From JANRIC01 sp033765345 (GTDB lineage: Bacteria; Bacteroidota; Bacteroidia; Cytophagales; Microscillaceae): a stretch of DNA of 6,950 bases. Within the stretch, counting starts at the first letter, position 1. Every line of letters begins with the position of its first letter. The translations under genes and the position numbers were made by a program. This document shows positions 1 through 6,402 of this stretch, piece after piece. The stretch covers positions 1 through 6,950 of the forward strand of contig JANRIC010000106.1 of assembly GCA_033765345.1 (NCBI GenBank), given 5' to 3'. The notes beneath the pieces were generated by a model. The model was not told the DNA's origin. It saw only the letters and a program-made list of their open reading frames with translations, and did not search any database.

Positions 1-129
1 GGGGCGCAGGAAAAAAATGAATTTTTCACCCAGTGCTTCTAGGTGTGCTATATAAGGAGTTCTATCCCTGAAATAATAGCCTTGTTCCACGAGGCTTTTG
101 AAGTTACTGATGCCGTAGGGTAGTTTCAT
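1..129 (-). CDS. AAA-ATPase-like / PD-(D/E)XK family protein, N-terminal fragment
   Basis: A gene cut by the left edge; 43 codons are present from an ATG at 127-129, open to the edge. The start MKLPYGISNF, then EQGYYFRDRTPYI and a final FIFFLRP match the N-terminus of the abundant Bacteroidota family with an AAA-ATPase-like domain (PF09820) followed by a PD-(D/E)XK nuclease-like domain (DUF1703). In relatives the sequence continues directly into an RPRRFGKS-type Walker A loop, which here would fall just outside the window, so ATP binding cannot be verified. The usual YYVDKT motif reads YYFRDRT. The family often occurs as many paralogues per genome and its role is not established. It lies downstream of the beta-helix protein gene, on the same strand, but that gene's terminator and the 41-base array separate them, so it is probably a separate transcription unit. 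Family call fairly sure; function unknown. Confidence 0.8.
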   Translation of the reverse strand, partial: MKLPYGISNFKSLVEQGYYFRDRTPYIAHLEALGEKFIFFLRP

Positions 130-133
130 AGCT

Positions 134-164
134 CGAAGATACGTATTTTGGATGTCAAATCAAA
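134..164 (-). promoter_or_regulatory. Possible Bacteroidota-type promoter for the left-edge gene
   Basis: On the minus strand TATCTTCG (141 to 134) resembles the -7 element TAnnTTTG with one mismatch. A TTTG (164 to 161) stands 19 bases upstream, within the spacing usual for the -33 element. The -7 motif ends only four bases before the ATG at 129, so a transcript from here would be leaderless or nearly so. That makes the call tentative. Confidence 0.3.
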
Positions 165-298
165 AACACTAGGAATTAGGAATGGGAAGCATTTGGTGGA
201 TAAAAAATTTAAGGATGAAAATACAATTCACCTCCTGAGCAATGACACAAAACGAAAATTTGTACCTAAAATATTTTTCGGAGAAGCAAATCAGGGTC

Positions 299-462
299 AA
301 AAACCCTTCTCCGAAACCTTGGAGGGCAAAATCAGGGTCAAAAAACCTTCTCCGAAACCTTGGCGGGCAAAGTCAGAGCCAAAAATCCTTCTCCAACAAT
401 TCGGAGGGCAAAGTCAGGATCAAAAATCCTTCTCCAAAAAGTTGGAGGGCAAAGTCAGGGAC
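299..462. repeat. Four 41-base tandem repeats with internal hairpins
   Basis: Four contiguous 41-base units lie at 299-339, 340-380, 381-421 and 422-462, without spacers. Each starts with a run of five or six A, then CCTTCTCC or CCCTTCTCC, a variable 8-base segment, GG(A/C)GGGCAAA and a tail near GTCAGGGTC. A degenerate fifth copy covers about 279-298 (the tail GCAAATCAGGGTC is kept). The arms CTCC and GGAG flank the variable segment in every unit (GGCG in unit 2). In unit 4 they extend to a perfect CTCCAA/TTGGAG stem with a 4-base loop; in unit 1 the extension uses a G-T pair. The array sits between the terminator of the beta-helix protein gene and the start of the left-edge gene. Contiguity rules out CRISPR. 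Function unknown. Confidence 0.9.
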
Positions 463-495
463 TGAGTGCTTTGTCTAAAATGTGGGAATTAGTAC

Positions 496-529
496 AAAAA
501 AAGGCGAACCGTTTTCCGGCTCACCTTTT
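496..529 (-). terminator. Intrinsic terminator of the beta-helix protein gene
   Basis: On the minus strand a 13-pair stem (529-517 with 511-499) encloses the loop GAAAA and runs into seven T (502-496), so the last pairs share the T tract. Two pairs, 520/508 and 523/505, are G-U in the minus-strand RNA but would be A-C mismatches in a plus-strand RNA. The hairpin is therefore directional and fits the gene whose stop codon lies 24 bases upstream. Confidence 0.9.
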
Positions 530-552
530 AATAAAAAATCTATCAAATTGTA

Positions 553-3543
553 TTATTCATGATTAATTAAAACTTGCTCGATTTTTTGGAAGTTGCCGTG
601 TTGTACTTTGAGCAAATAGGCTCCCTCGGGAATCTCTTTTACCTGTAAAGTGCTTTCTACTTCGGTCTGGGTTTTGTCCAGGACCTGATACGCTACCACT
701 CTACCGAGTAGGTCGGTCATTTGGATGATCACCTGTCCGTTGTCAGGATGAGCTACTTTCACGTGGATTACGTCGCTTCCAGGGTTAGGATACACGCCCA
801 GTTGAATGGCATCCTGGTCTAAGCTGGGTTGATCTTGCGCTACCTTATTGGCAGTTGTTGTTCCTCGGGTGACGTTTACCAGAATTTCCAAAGCTTCTCC
901 AGGCTCTCCTTTGCCGTTTGCAAGTGGGTATGGAATAGCCTTGATGGTTTGAATGCCCAATGGTAGATTTAATGAGCTGAAATTACCAATTCTATCACCG
1001 CCCATTGCATAAGGTTCTGTATTTTCAACTTTGAATAATTTTCCATTCAGATAAAATACCACACTTTTTACCTGATCACAGTTACAACCTCTGGCTCTGG
1101 CGATGATGTTATATCTTGGATTAAGTCGCAGATCAATTACATCTCTTTGCTTAAGCTCCCGAATTACCTCATCGTTAAGGGCATCAACTAGGTCAAATTT
1201 CGGGATGAAGATTTTTCTACAAACAGGTTGTTTTCCTTTTACCTTAAGAACAAGCCGGGGTGCAGGTGCAAATAGATTCTCTTCAGAGGCAAAAGCTACG
1301 TCATCACGTCCTGCGTGACGAACTATAAGACTCAAAGGACCTCCACCATTTAATTCATTGACTTTCAAATCCCAAGTATAAGTTTTATTAAGTAAGAAAC
1401 CACCTGAAAGGCTACCCAGAATAGCCCCTTGGGCTGGTCTGTTGAAAATATTGAGGTTGTTTTCAGTCCAGGCGGTATTACTGCCTTCGTAGATTCTGAT
1501 TTGTCCGCTGCCGGCATCAGAGTTGACGGTCATCAGAAGCTGTGCGGATACGATTTCGCCGCTTACTCCACTGAGGTCAAATTTGAGGAAACCCGTTCTG
1601 GAATTCTGATCAACACGAATAAGATTGGTGTTGAATCTAATAAATCCGGACAAATAAGCATCTTGAGTCGGGCAGAATACAATCGTAGTGGTAGTAGTAT
1701 CCTCTGGAGCGGGTACATTCTCATAAGCACCCATATCTACCTGGCCGTCTTGAATACGTAGGCTTCCTGTGATTTCCTCAGTAACCCCTACCAAACCCAC
1801 TGCGACATTATTTCCAGCATTGATGGCAGGAGATACGCCTTGTAGCTTCAGACCGTCATCAACGGTAGCGGGGATATTGTCAGCACCCAAAGCATTGGCT
1901 GCATTGACAAAATCAGGGTTTTCGTCGAGGTTATTACCACCGTCGGTACCCAGTGCTACAGCCCAGCCGCCGCCGCTGCCTCCGGAGCCTTCAATCAGAC
2001 TGGAAGCAATGGTAAGGATAGCATCACTATTGTAGACTTCTGCACTGGCAGGGGCGGTATTGTCCCAGAAGATAGAATTCTCAATACGTCCGATATTAGC
2101 AGCATTAAAAACTTCATCATATACGACTCCGCCACCTCTTACACCTGCGGAGTTATTGGCAAATGTACAGTTGGTAAAATTGGTCGTTATTTGAGGGGTA
2201 AATGCGGGAGAGCCCAAATTACGGCTATAGCTTGCCGAAGCACCTCCTTCGTTTTGGGCGGTATTGCCTGAGAATACACAGTTGATATAGTTTACCTCCA
2301 AAATACCTCCATCTGCACGGTTTAATGCAGCTCCACCCCAGGCTCCGCCGTTGCCGCCTGTACTATTGCCAAAAAACCCACAATTGGATAGTCGAATGGA
2401 AGACGCACCCAATTCACTCGTAGAAGACTCATTAGCGTACCAATGCACGGCTCCACCACCGCCACCTTCCATCACTCCGGTAGGGTTTCCGGTTGCAGAG
2501 TTGTTAAAGAACATACAGGCATTTAGCTCTATATCGCTATTTAAGGCGAAAATACCTCCCCCTGAGCCAGGGAGCGTGCCTCCGTCAGAAATCACAGTCA
2601 CCTCATTTCCTGTAAAAGTACAACTATCCAGGTGCGTAGTACCCCCAATCAAATAGATCGCACCACCGCTTCTCAGGGCTTCATTGTCTGTAAAGGCACA
2701 CTTGAGTATGGTCGGTTCGTATTGTCCTACTCGGAAAGAGCCTATAAAGATGGCTCCACCTTCATTATCCGATTCGTTTTGGATAAACTTACAGAGAGTA
2801 ATTACAGGTTGTATCTGGAAATTATTCCCGGTAGTATCTTCGGAAGCAGCCAGGGCAGCCCCTCCCGATACAGCAAAGTTTCCCTGAAAAGTACAATTAT
2901 AGATGGTAGGGCTACTGGTATAAGAAGCCGATTTAGCAGCGATCAATAAGCCGCCACCATCGCGGTTATAATTTCGGCTGGCAGGGATAGAGTTTTTATT
3001 GGCTTTGCCTGCGGTGACCACAAAACCATCCATGCGCGTGGACAAATTAGCATTGGGTGTGTAAACCACGTGATAAGCATTATTTCCAACAATATCAGTA
3101 GCTACTTCGGCGATGTGGTTGGCATCCAGATTGATGTCATTGCCGTCGAGGTCGCCACTTAGGATGGTCAGATTAAGCTCAGGGTTACGGTCACTGAGGG
3201 AGTCTTCTCCTCCTGCAAACCCACCATACATTGCAACGCCTGGGGGGATTTGGAATGTCTTTTCACGGATTTCGGCACCGTTCAGCCCGTCAATATCCAG
3301 GGCAACACTGGGTATATAAACGCCATTGGCTACCCAGATTTCATCCCCGTTTAGGGCTGTTGACAGCGCACTTTGTAGATTTGTATAGGCATTTACCCAA
3401 CTGGAGCCGTTGTTGCTTCCAAGGGCAGAGGCATCTACATAAATAATCGCAGCCTGGGCATTGCAAATATTTAGGAGAAAAATTCCTCCCAGTAAGAAAT
3501 TGAGTAAGAGTTTGTGGATGTTTTTAGAAAAGTTCATATTCAT
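553..3543 (-). CDS. Secreted right-handed beta-helix protein with T9SS sorting domain
   Basis: A 996-residue exported protein. Residues 1-31 form a signal peptide (hydrophobic core LLLNFLLGGIFLLNIC, then NAQA before the likely cleavage site). Residues about 33-607 look like a pectin-lyase-type parallel beta-helix: an entry segment IIYVDASALGSNNGSSWVNA, then about nine rungs of the form NCTFxGNxAxxxGGA (from about 215 to 500), closing with SPAINAG and VDMGAYE as in choice-of-anchor Q proteins. Residues about 620-768 resemble a DNRLRE/CBM96-like beta-sandwich (DAYLS, GFLKFDLSGV, PRLVLKVKG). Residues about 779-893 look like an Ig-like module common in Bacteroidota surface proteins. Residues about 914-996 are a T9SS type A sorting domain (VYPNPGSD, DLLGRVV, EGAYLLKV), so export through the outer membrane and surface attachment or release are expected. 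No enzymatic residues could be assigned; adhesion or glycan binding is inference. A second ATG at 3535-3537 is an equally usable start. Confidence 0.92.
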   Translation of the reverse strand: MNMNFSKNIHKLLLNFLLGGIFLLNICNAQAAIIYVDASALGSNNGSSWVNAYTNLQSALSTALNGDEIWVANGVYIPSVALDIDGLNGAEIREKTFQIPPGVAMYGGFAGGEDSLSDRNPELNLTILSGDLDGNDINLDANHIAEVATDIVGNNAYHVVYTPNANLSTRMDGFVVTAGKANKNSIPASRNYNRDGGGLLIAAKSASYTSSPTIYNCTFQGNFAVSGGAALAASEDTTGNNFQIQPVITLCKFIQNESDNEGGAIFIGSFRVGQYEPTILKCAFTDNEALRSGGAIYLIGGTTHLDSCTFTGNEVTVISDGGTLPGSGGGIFALNSDIELNACMFFNNSATGNPTGVMEGGGGGAVHWYANESSTSELGASSIRLSNCGFFGNSTGGNGGAWGGAALNRADGGILEVNYINCVFSGNTAQNEGGASASYSRNLGSPAFTPQITTNFTNCTFANNSAGVRGGGVVYDEVFNAANIGRIENSIFWDNTAPASAEVYNSDAILTIASSLIEGSGGSGGGWAVALGTDGGNNLDENPDFVNAANALGADNIPATVDDGLKLQGVSPAINAGNNVAVGLVGVTEEITGSLRIQDGQVDMGAYENVPAPEDTTTTTIVFCPTQDAYLSGFIRFNTNLIRVDQNSRTGFLKFDLSGVSGEIVSAQLLMTVNSDAGSGQIRIYEGSNTAWTENNLNIFNRPAQGAILGSLSGGFLLNKTYTWDLKVNELNGGGPLSLIVRHAGRDDVAFASEENLFAPAPRLVLKVKGKQPVCRKIFIPKFDLVDALNDEVIRELKQRDVIDLRLNPRYNIIARARGCNCDQVKSVVFYLNGKLFKVENTEPYAMGGDRIGNFSSLNLPLGIQTIKAIPYPLANGKGEPGEALEILVNVTRGTTTANKVAQDQPSLDQDAIQLGVYPNPGSDVIHVKVAHPDNGQVIIQMTDLLGRVVAYQVLDKTQTEVESTLQVKEIPEGAYLLKVQHGNFQKIEQVLINHE

Positions 3544-3565
3544 AGATTAATAGGTAAGTATTTCC

Positions 3566-3573
3566 CAAATTTA
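3566..3573 (-). promoter_or_regulatory. -7 promoter element of the beta-helix protein gene
   Basis: On the minus strand TAAATTTG (3573 to 3566) is a perfect match to the Bacteroidota -7 consensus TAnnTTTG and stands 22 bases before the ATG at 3543. That leaves a short leader of roughly 15 bases. No clear TTTG -33 element is present at the expected distance, so the promoter is supported by one element and its position only. It suggests this gene is transcribed separately from purS upstream. Confidence 0.5.
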
Positions 3574-3670
3574 CGATTTTTGGGCTTTAATTCCTCATTT
3601 TTCTAAAAAAATAAGGGGATACCTACAAGATAATCTTCCTGCGTGGGGGTAATTGCTTAGGGAATGATTA

Positions 3671-3922
3671 CTAGATCGACGTAATAGAATACCGATAATT
3701 TTCCATAATTAGATTAGCCAGGAGTTTTTTGCAGGCAGTTTCTATGATTTCACGGGCTTCATTTTCATCGGTGGCTTCTAGGTGTAGCAAGATGTGTTTT
3801 CCAATACGTACATCTTCTACCTGATGGATACCCAGGTTTCCCAAGCCTAGTTTTACAGCTTTTCCTTGTGGATCCAGGATTTCTTTTTGGGGCATAATGT
3901 CAATTTCGGCAATAAATTTCAT
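3671..3922 (-). CDS. purS: Phosphoribosylformylglycinamidine synthase subunit PurS
   Basis: An 83-residue protein of the usual PurS length. PurS is the small structural subunit that joins PurQ (glutaminase) and short-form PurL in the enzyme converting FGAR, ATP and glutamine to FGAM, the fourth step of purine synthesis, in the cytosol. Diagnostic segments are DPQGKAV (17-23), VEDVRIGKHI (35-44) and CKKLLAN (64-70) near the C-terminus. The ATG at 3920-3922 starts the first beta strand directly (MKFIAEIDI), as in the family. It is the last gene of the run, 51 AT-rich bases after the pssA stop; co-transcription is likely but not proven. No purQ or purL is visible in the window. I found no convincing GC-rich terminator hairpin after the stop, only a T-rich stretch near 3604-3612. 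Confidence 0.93.
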   Translation of the reverse strand: MKFIAEIDIMPQKEILDPQGKAVKLGLGNLGIHQVEDVRIGKHILLHLEATDENEAREIIETACKKLLANLIMENYRYSITSI

Positions 3923-3973
3923 ATTTTTTTTGAATTTAAATAGGCTTTAATGGATTAAATTTGGATAAACCAA

Positions 3974-4690
3974 CTATTTTTTAAAATAAAAATAGGAGAA
4001 AATAAAATACAAACTCATAATTAAAGGTACTGCCAGAAAGTGTAAAATTACGAATAAGCTCAGTGATATTCCCAAAAAAGTAATCACTATCCGTGATTTG
4101 GCAGTAGTACTGTTTTTAAATTTTAGCGAAAAAAGCGAAATATCCGATACCAACAGATAGGCAATCAAGAAGATAAAAAACACTAAAATCCAACTGTTTT
4201 GATGGAGAAAGTCTCCTGTTGAGAGATAATTAGTTTCTAGTATCCATGGAAAAGAAGCTACCAATAAGGCACTCGCAGGTGTAGGAAGTCCTTTGAAATG
4301 ATTACTTTGGCGATTGTCCAGGTTAAATTTTGCCAGTCTGAGTGCTGAAAATACCGGAATTAGCAAAGCCGTGTAAGCCAGATAGGCAAAATTACTTCCC
4401 TGGCTTTCATCATAGATTACTTCTAGGTATTGAATATCGGTCAGAATTTGGAAGAAAATCATCCCTGGTAATACGCCGAAGGTGACCAAGTCGGCCAGAG
4501 AGTCGAGCTGTTTGCCGCTTTCGGAAGATGCTTTAAGCAGGCGGGCTGCGAGTCCGTCGGAAAAGTCAAAAATCATCCCAGCAAAAATCCAATAGGACAT
4601 TTCCGTGGGTTTATCCGCCAGTATACCGATACAGCCGCAAAGCAGATTACAACAAGTCAGAAAATTCGGGATATGGCGTACGAGCTTCAT
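3974..4690 (-). CDS. pssA: CDP-diacylglycerol--serine O-phosphatidyltransferase
   Basis: A 238-residue integral membrane enzyme making phosphatidylserine and CMP from CDP-diacylglycerol and L-serine, the committed step to phosphatidylethanolamine. The CDP-alcohol phosphotransferase motif is complete: D42, D45, G46, A49, R50, G59, D63 and D67 fit DxxDGxxARx8GxxxDxxxD. Further PssA signatures are LRLAKFN (117-123) and FKGLPTPA (132-139). About seven or eight hydrophobic segments follow one another to the C-terminus. I start it at the ATG 4688-4690 (MKLVRHIPNFLT, typical for the family) rather than at an in-frame ATG at 4798. The longer form would add 36 residues without family character, lying inside the preceding gene. 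The chosen ATG overlaps the TGA of the DUF3592 gene as ATGA, suggesting translational coupling. Confidence 0.95.
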   Translation of the reverse strand: MKLVRHIPNFLTCCNLLCGCIGILADKPTEMSYWIFAGMIFDFSDGLAARLLKASSESGKQLDSLADLVTFGVLPGMIFFQILTDIQYLEVIYDESQGSNFAYLAYTALLIPVFSALRLAKFNLDNRQSNHFKGLPTPASALLVASFPWILETNYLSTGDFLHQNSWILVFFIFLIAYLLVSDISLFSLKFKNSTTAKSRIVITFLGISLSLFVILHFLAVPLIMSLYFIFSYFYFKK

Positions 4691-5121
4691 TCGGTTTTTT
4701 TTGCAGGAGGCACTAGGATTGTTTTTAATAATAAGACAAAAAGAAAAGGGCTTATTCCAAAAAGCAGGATCATCATCGGCGGAAACCATATTTGCCAAAA
4801 ATCATTGAGTACAGCATTTTCCGCAGGATTTTTAGGGTGATAAAGTACCTTGACTTTAGTGCCTGTTTTGACGACCAGCGTATCTTCCGAGCCCATGAGA
4901 GTCGTAAAGCGAACCTTTTCTCCTGCTTGTGTAGTAAATTCTACGATTGGGCGGAAAACCTTGCGTTGTTTTTCAAAACCAACAATGGTGCCTTTGGCAT
5001 TTTGTGCATAACCCAGAAAACTACTTGTGCCCAAATAGGCGTAAATCACCGATATGATTGATATCAATGCGATCAGTCCAGTAATCATCAGGGTATTTCG
5101 AAAAGGTTTTTTGGCCATCAT
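4687..5121 (-). CDS. DUF3592 family membrane protein
   Basis: A 144-residue protein with an N-terminal membrane segment (about 10-30), an extracytoplasmic or cytoplasmic beta-rich domain (about 41-110) and a second membrane segment (about 113-137). The central part has the DUF3592 pattern: AKGTIVGFE, then FRPIVEFTTQAGEKVRFTT, GSED and VKVLYHPKNPAENAV, ending at FWQIWFPP before the second helix. The family has no settled function. Two adjacent ATG codons (5119-5121 and 5116-5118) are possible starts. It begins 8 bases after the stop of the metallo-hydrolase gene and its TGA overlaps the pssA ATG, so it sits tightly inside the operon. Its position next to a phospholipid synthase hints at an envelope role, but that is inference only. 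Confidence 0.85.
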   Translation of the reverse strand: MMAKKPFRNTLMITGLIALISIISVIYAYLGTSSFLGYAQNAKGTIVGFEKQRKVFRPIVEFTTQAGEKVRFTTLMGSEDTLVVKTGTKVKVLYHPKNPAENAVLNDFWQIWFPPMMILLFGISPFLFVLLLKTILVPPAKKTE

Positions 5122-5129
5122 TAAAAGTA

Positions 5130-5768
5130 CTATTTCAAAAAAGGATTGTTGATTTTTTCAAAACCAATCGTGGTGGTGGGTCCGTGCCCCGGATACACAG
5201 TGAGGTCTTCTTCCAGAAGAAAAAGTTTATGACGGATGCTGTGCATCAAATCCGGATAGCTACATCCCGGAAAATCATAACGCCCAATGCCCATCTGAAA
5301 CAATACGTCACCACTGATTGCAAATTTTTGTGCTCTGTTCAGAAATACGACGTGCCCCGGTGCGTGCCCAGGCACAAAAAGGACTTCAAGTTGTGAATTA
5401 CCGAACTCGATCGTATCTCCCTCCTCAACAAACACATCGGGTTCAGACTCCACAAATCGCACAATACCGTACATCTGAGCAACCATTTTATTGGCTTTGA
5501 GCGTGGGTATATCCAGGCGGTGCATATAGAGTTGTACGCCATAAGTATCTTTGATGAATTGGTTGCCGAATACGTGATCGATATGGCAATGCGTATTGAG
5601 CAGCTTTACGACTTTCAGTGCGTTTGTTTCAATATAATGATGGAGTGTGTTTTCTTCCTGAGTGTTATTACAGCCGGGATCGATGATGACTGCCTCTTGG
5701 GTTTCATCCGAGAGTATGTAGGTATTTTCGGTAAAAGGGCTGAATACAAAAGAATGAATGTGAATCAT
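5130..5768 (-). CDS. Metallo-beta-lactamase fold hydrolase, YcbL/glyoxalase II type
   Basis: A 212-residue metal-dependent hydrolase. The metal-binding set is complete: T59-H60-x-H62-x-D64-H65, then H135 in PGHAPGH, D154 in SGD and H195 in YPGHGP. The segment GIGRYDFPG followed by PGHGPTTTIGFE and NPFL is typical of YcbL-like short proteins. Unlike classical glyoxalase II (about 250 residues), it lacks the C-terminal glutathione-binding helical domain. A thioester hydrolase such as hydroxyacylglutathione hydrolase is the likely class, but the substrate is uncertain. I chose the ATG at 5766-5768 (MIHIHSFVFSPFTENTY), since the only extension is a TTG two codons upstream. It is the first gene of the run down to purS. 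A weak -7-like TACTTTTA lies at 5791 to 5784 on the minus strand, just after the T tract of the preceding terminator. Confidence 0.9.
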   Translation of the reverse strand: MIHIHSFVFSPFTENTYILSDETQEAVIIDPGCNNTQEENTLHHYIETNALKVVKLLNTHCHIDHVFGNQFIKDTYGVQLYMHRLDIPTLKANKMVAQMYGIVRFVESEPDVFVEEGDTIEFGNSQLEVLFVPGHAPGHVVFLNRAQKFAISGDVLFQMGIGRYDFPGCSYPDLMHSIRHKLFLLEEDLTVYPGHGPTTTIGFEKINNPFLK

Positions 5769-5813
5769 AACCAATTTTTGAGGTAAAAGTAGTGATTTTG
5801 TGTTTGATATTAT

Positions 5814-5859
5814 AAAAAAAAGCAGAGGGTATTTTTCAGTAAGTCTGAAAAATACCCTC
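5814..5859 (-). terminator. Intrinsic terminator of the small secreted protein gene
   Basis: A perfect 15-base inverted repeat, 5825-5839 with 5845-5859, has a 5-base loop. On the minus strand three bases separate it from eight T (5821-5814). No T tract follows on the plus strand, so it acts on minus-strand transcripts. It begins 34 bases after the stop of the gene at 5894 and insulates the metallo-hydrolase operon from it. Confidence 0.92.
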
Positions 5860-5893
5860 AGGGCATATAAAATCCTGTTGGATTGTTTATTTT

Positions 5894-6289
5894 TTAGATG
5901 GGGAGGTGGATAACTTTGGCTTTATTTTCCAAAAGTTTTTTCTTTTTATGGTTTAGGGTTTTGATATTGTCAAAACATCCTGCACCTTCCACTTTTACCA
6001 GATTGATGTCATTGTATTTATCCCCGAGTGTACTCATCAATGTGCGCTGTACTTTTCGGGTGATTTTTGTCAGCGTTTCTTCATCGCAGTCATCTTGATA
6101 ATAACCCTTTTGGACAAAAAAATGGGACTCACCGTTGCACTTTACCCAACCATAGAAAAAAGACAGCCTTTGGCTCAACGTGGGTGGGTTTGTAGTATTT
6201 TTTTTCAAGATACTCAATGAGTATTCGCTGACTAGAGCTGAGATGCTAAAAAAAATACTGAATAAGAGGGAGATAATTAATGTTTTCAT
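5894..6289 (-). CDS. Small exported or membrane-anchored protein, function unknown
   Basis: I do not recognise this 131-residue protein. It opens with MKTLIISLLFSIFFSISALV, a hydrophobic stretch fitting a signal peptide or an N-terminal membrane anchor. The remainder is polar: a short aromatic segment RLSFFYGWVKCNGESHFFVQ (41-60), an acidic patch YYQDDCDEE (63-71), and a lysine-rich end (KKKK at 115-118). Three cysteines (C51, C68, C105) fall in the part predicted outside the membrane; disulfides are possible but unproven. I chose the ATG at 6287-6289 because the signal-like segment begins there. An in-frame ATG at 6326-6328 would add 13 polar residues and overlaps the best promoter candidate. 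The gene is monocistronic, with its own likely promoter and a strong terminator, which supports it being real. Confidence 0.7.
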   Translation of the reverse strand: MKTLIISLLFSIFFSISALVSEYSLSILKKNTTNPPTLSQRLSFFYGWVKCNGESHFFVQKGYYQDDCDEETLTKITRKVQRTLMSTLGDKYNDINLVKVEGAGCFDNIKTLNHKKKKLLENKAKVIHLPI

Positions 6290-6320
6290 GGGTTTTTCAT
6301 TTAGGTTAAAGAAGTTACGG

Positions 6321-6349
6321 CAAATCATAAGTATATATTACTTCGGCAA
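6321..6349 (-). promoter_or_regulatory. Candidate promoter of the small secreted protein gene
   Basis: On the minus strand ATGATTTG (6328 to 6321) matches the TTTG half of the -7 consensus TAnnTTTG but not its leading TA. A TTG (6349 to 6347) lies 18 bases upstream as a partial -33 element. Transcription from here would start near 6315 and leave about 25 bases before the ATG at 6289. It would exclude the upstream ATG at 6328, which lies inside the -7 element. Confidence 0.35.
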
Positions 6350-6374
6350 GCTTTACTATGAAATATACGTGATT

Positions 6375-6402
6375 CTGAAAAAAAAAGTAGCACTTTTTTC
6401 AG
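6375..6402. other. AT-rich hairpin upstream of the small secreted protein gene
   Basis: AAAAAAGT (6381-6388) pairs perfectly with ACTTTTTT (6392-6399) around a 3-base loop. Outer CTG and CAG extend the stem past a 3-A bulge. On the minus strand it carries a run of nine T and could be a weak terminator for anything transcribed from the right, but it is almost free of G-C pairs. Chance formation in AT-rich DNA is possible. Confidence 0.35.

Noticed and set aside
229..236. Perfect AGGAGGTG Shine-Dalgarno-like sequence on the minus strand
   Set aside because: The only start codon at a suitable distance, a TTG at 226, opens a frame that stops after five codons. Bacteroidota rarely depend on such sites.
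299..462. CRISPR array
   Set aside because: The 41-base units abut without spacers, differ from one another mainly in a hairpin loop, and no cas gene is nearby.
1103..3446. Several 68-110 codon open frames on the plus strand opposite the beta-helix protein gene
   Set aside because: They are antisense shadows of a long, well-supported gene. Their translations are rich in S, P and R without domains or start signals.
3601..3670. Terminator after purS
   Set aside because: A T-rich tract exists on the minus strand near 3612-3604, but no stem of useful length precedes it; only scattered 4-base pairings were found.
4691..4798. A longer pssA starting at the ATG at 4798
   Set aside because: The extra 36 residues lack family resemblance and lie inside the DUF3592 gene. 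The ATG at 4690 matches PssA N-termini and forms an ATGA junction.
5339..5542. A 67-codon minus-strand frame inside the metallo-hydrolase gene
   Set aside because: It overlaps the complete metallo-hydrolase in another frame and shows no motif of its own.
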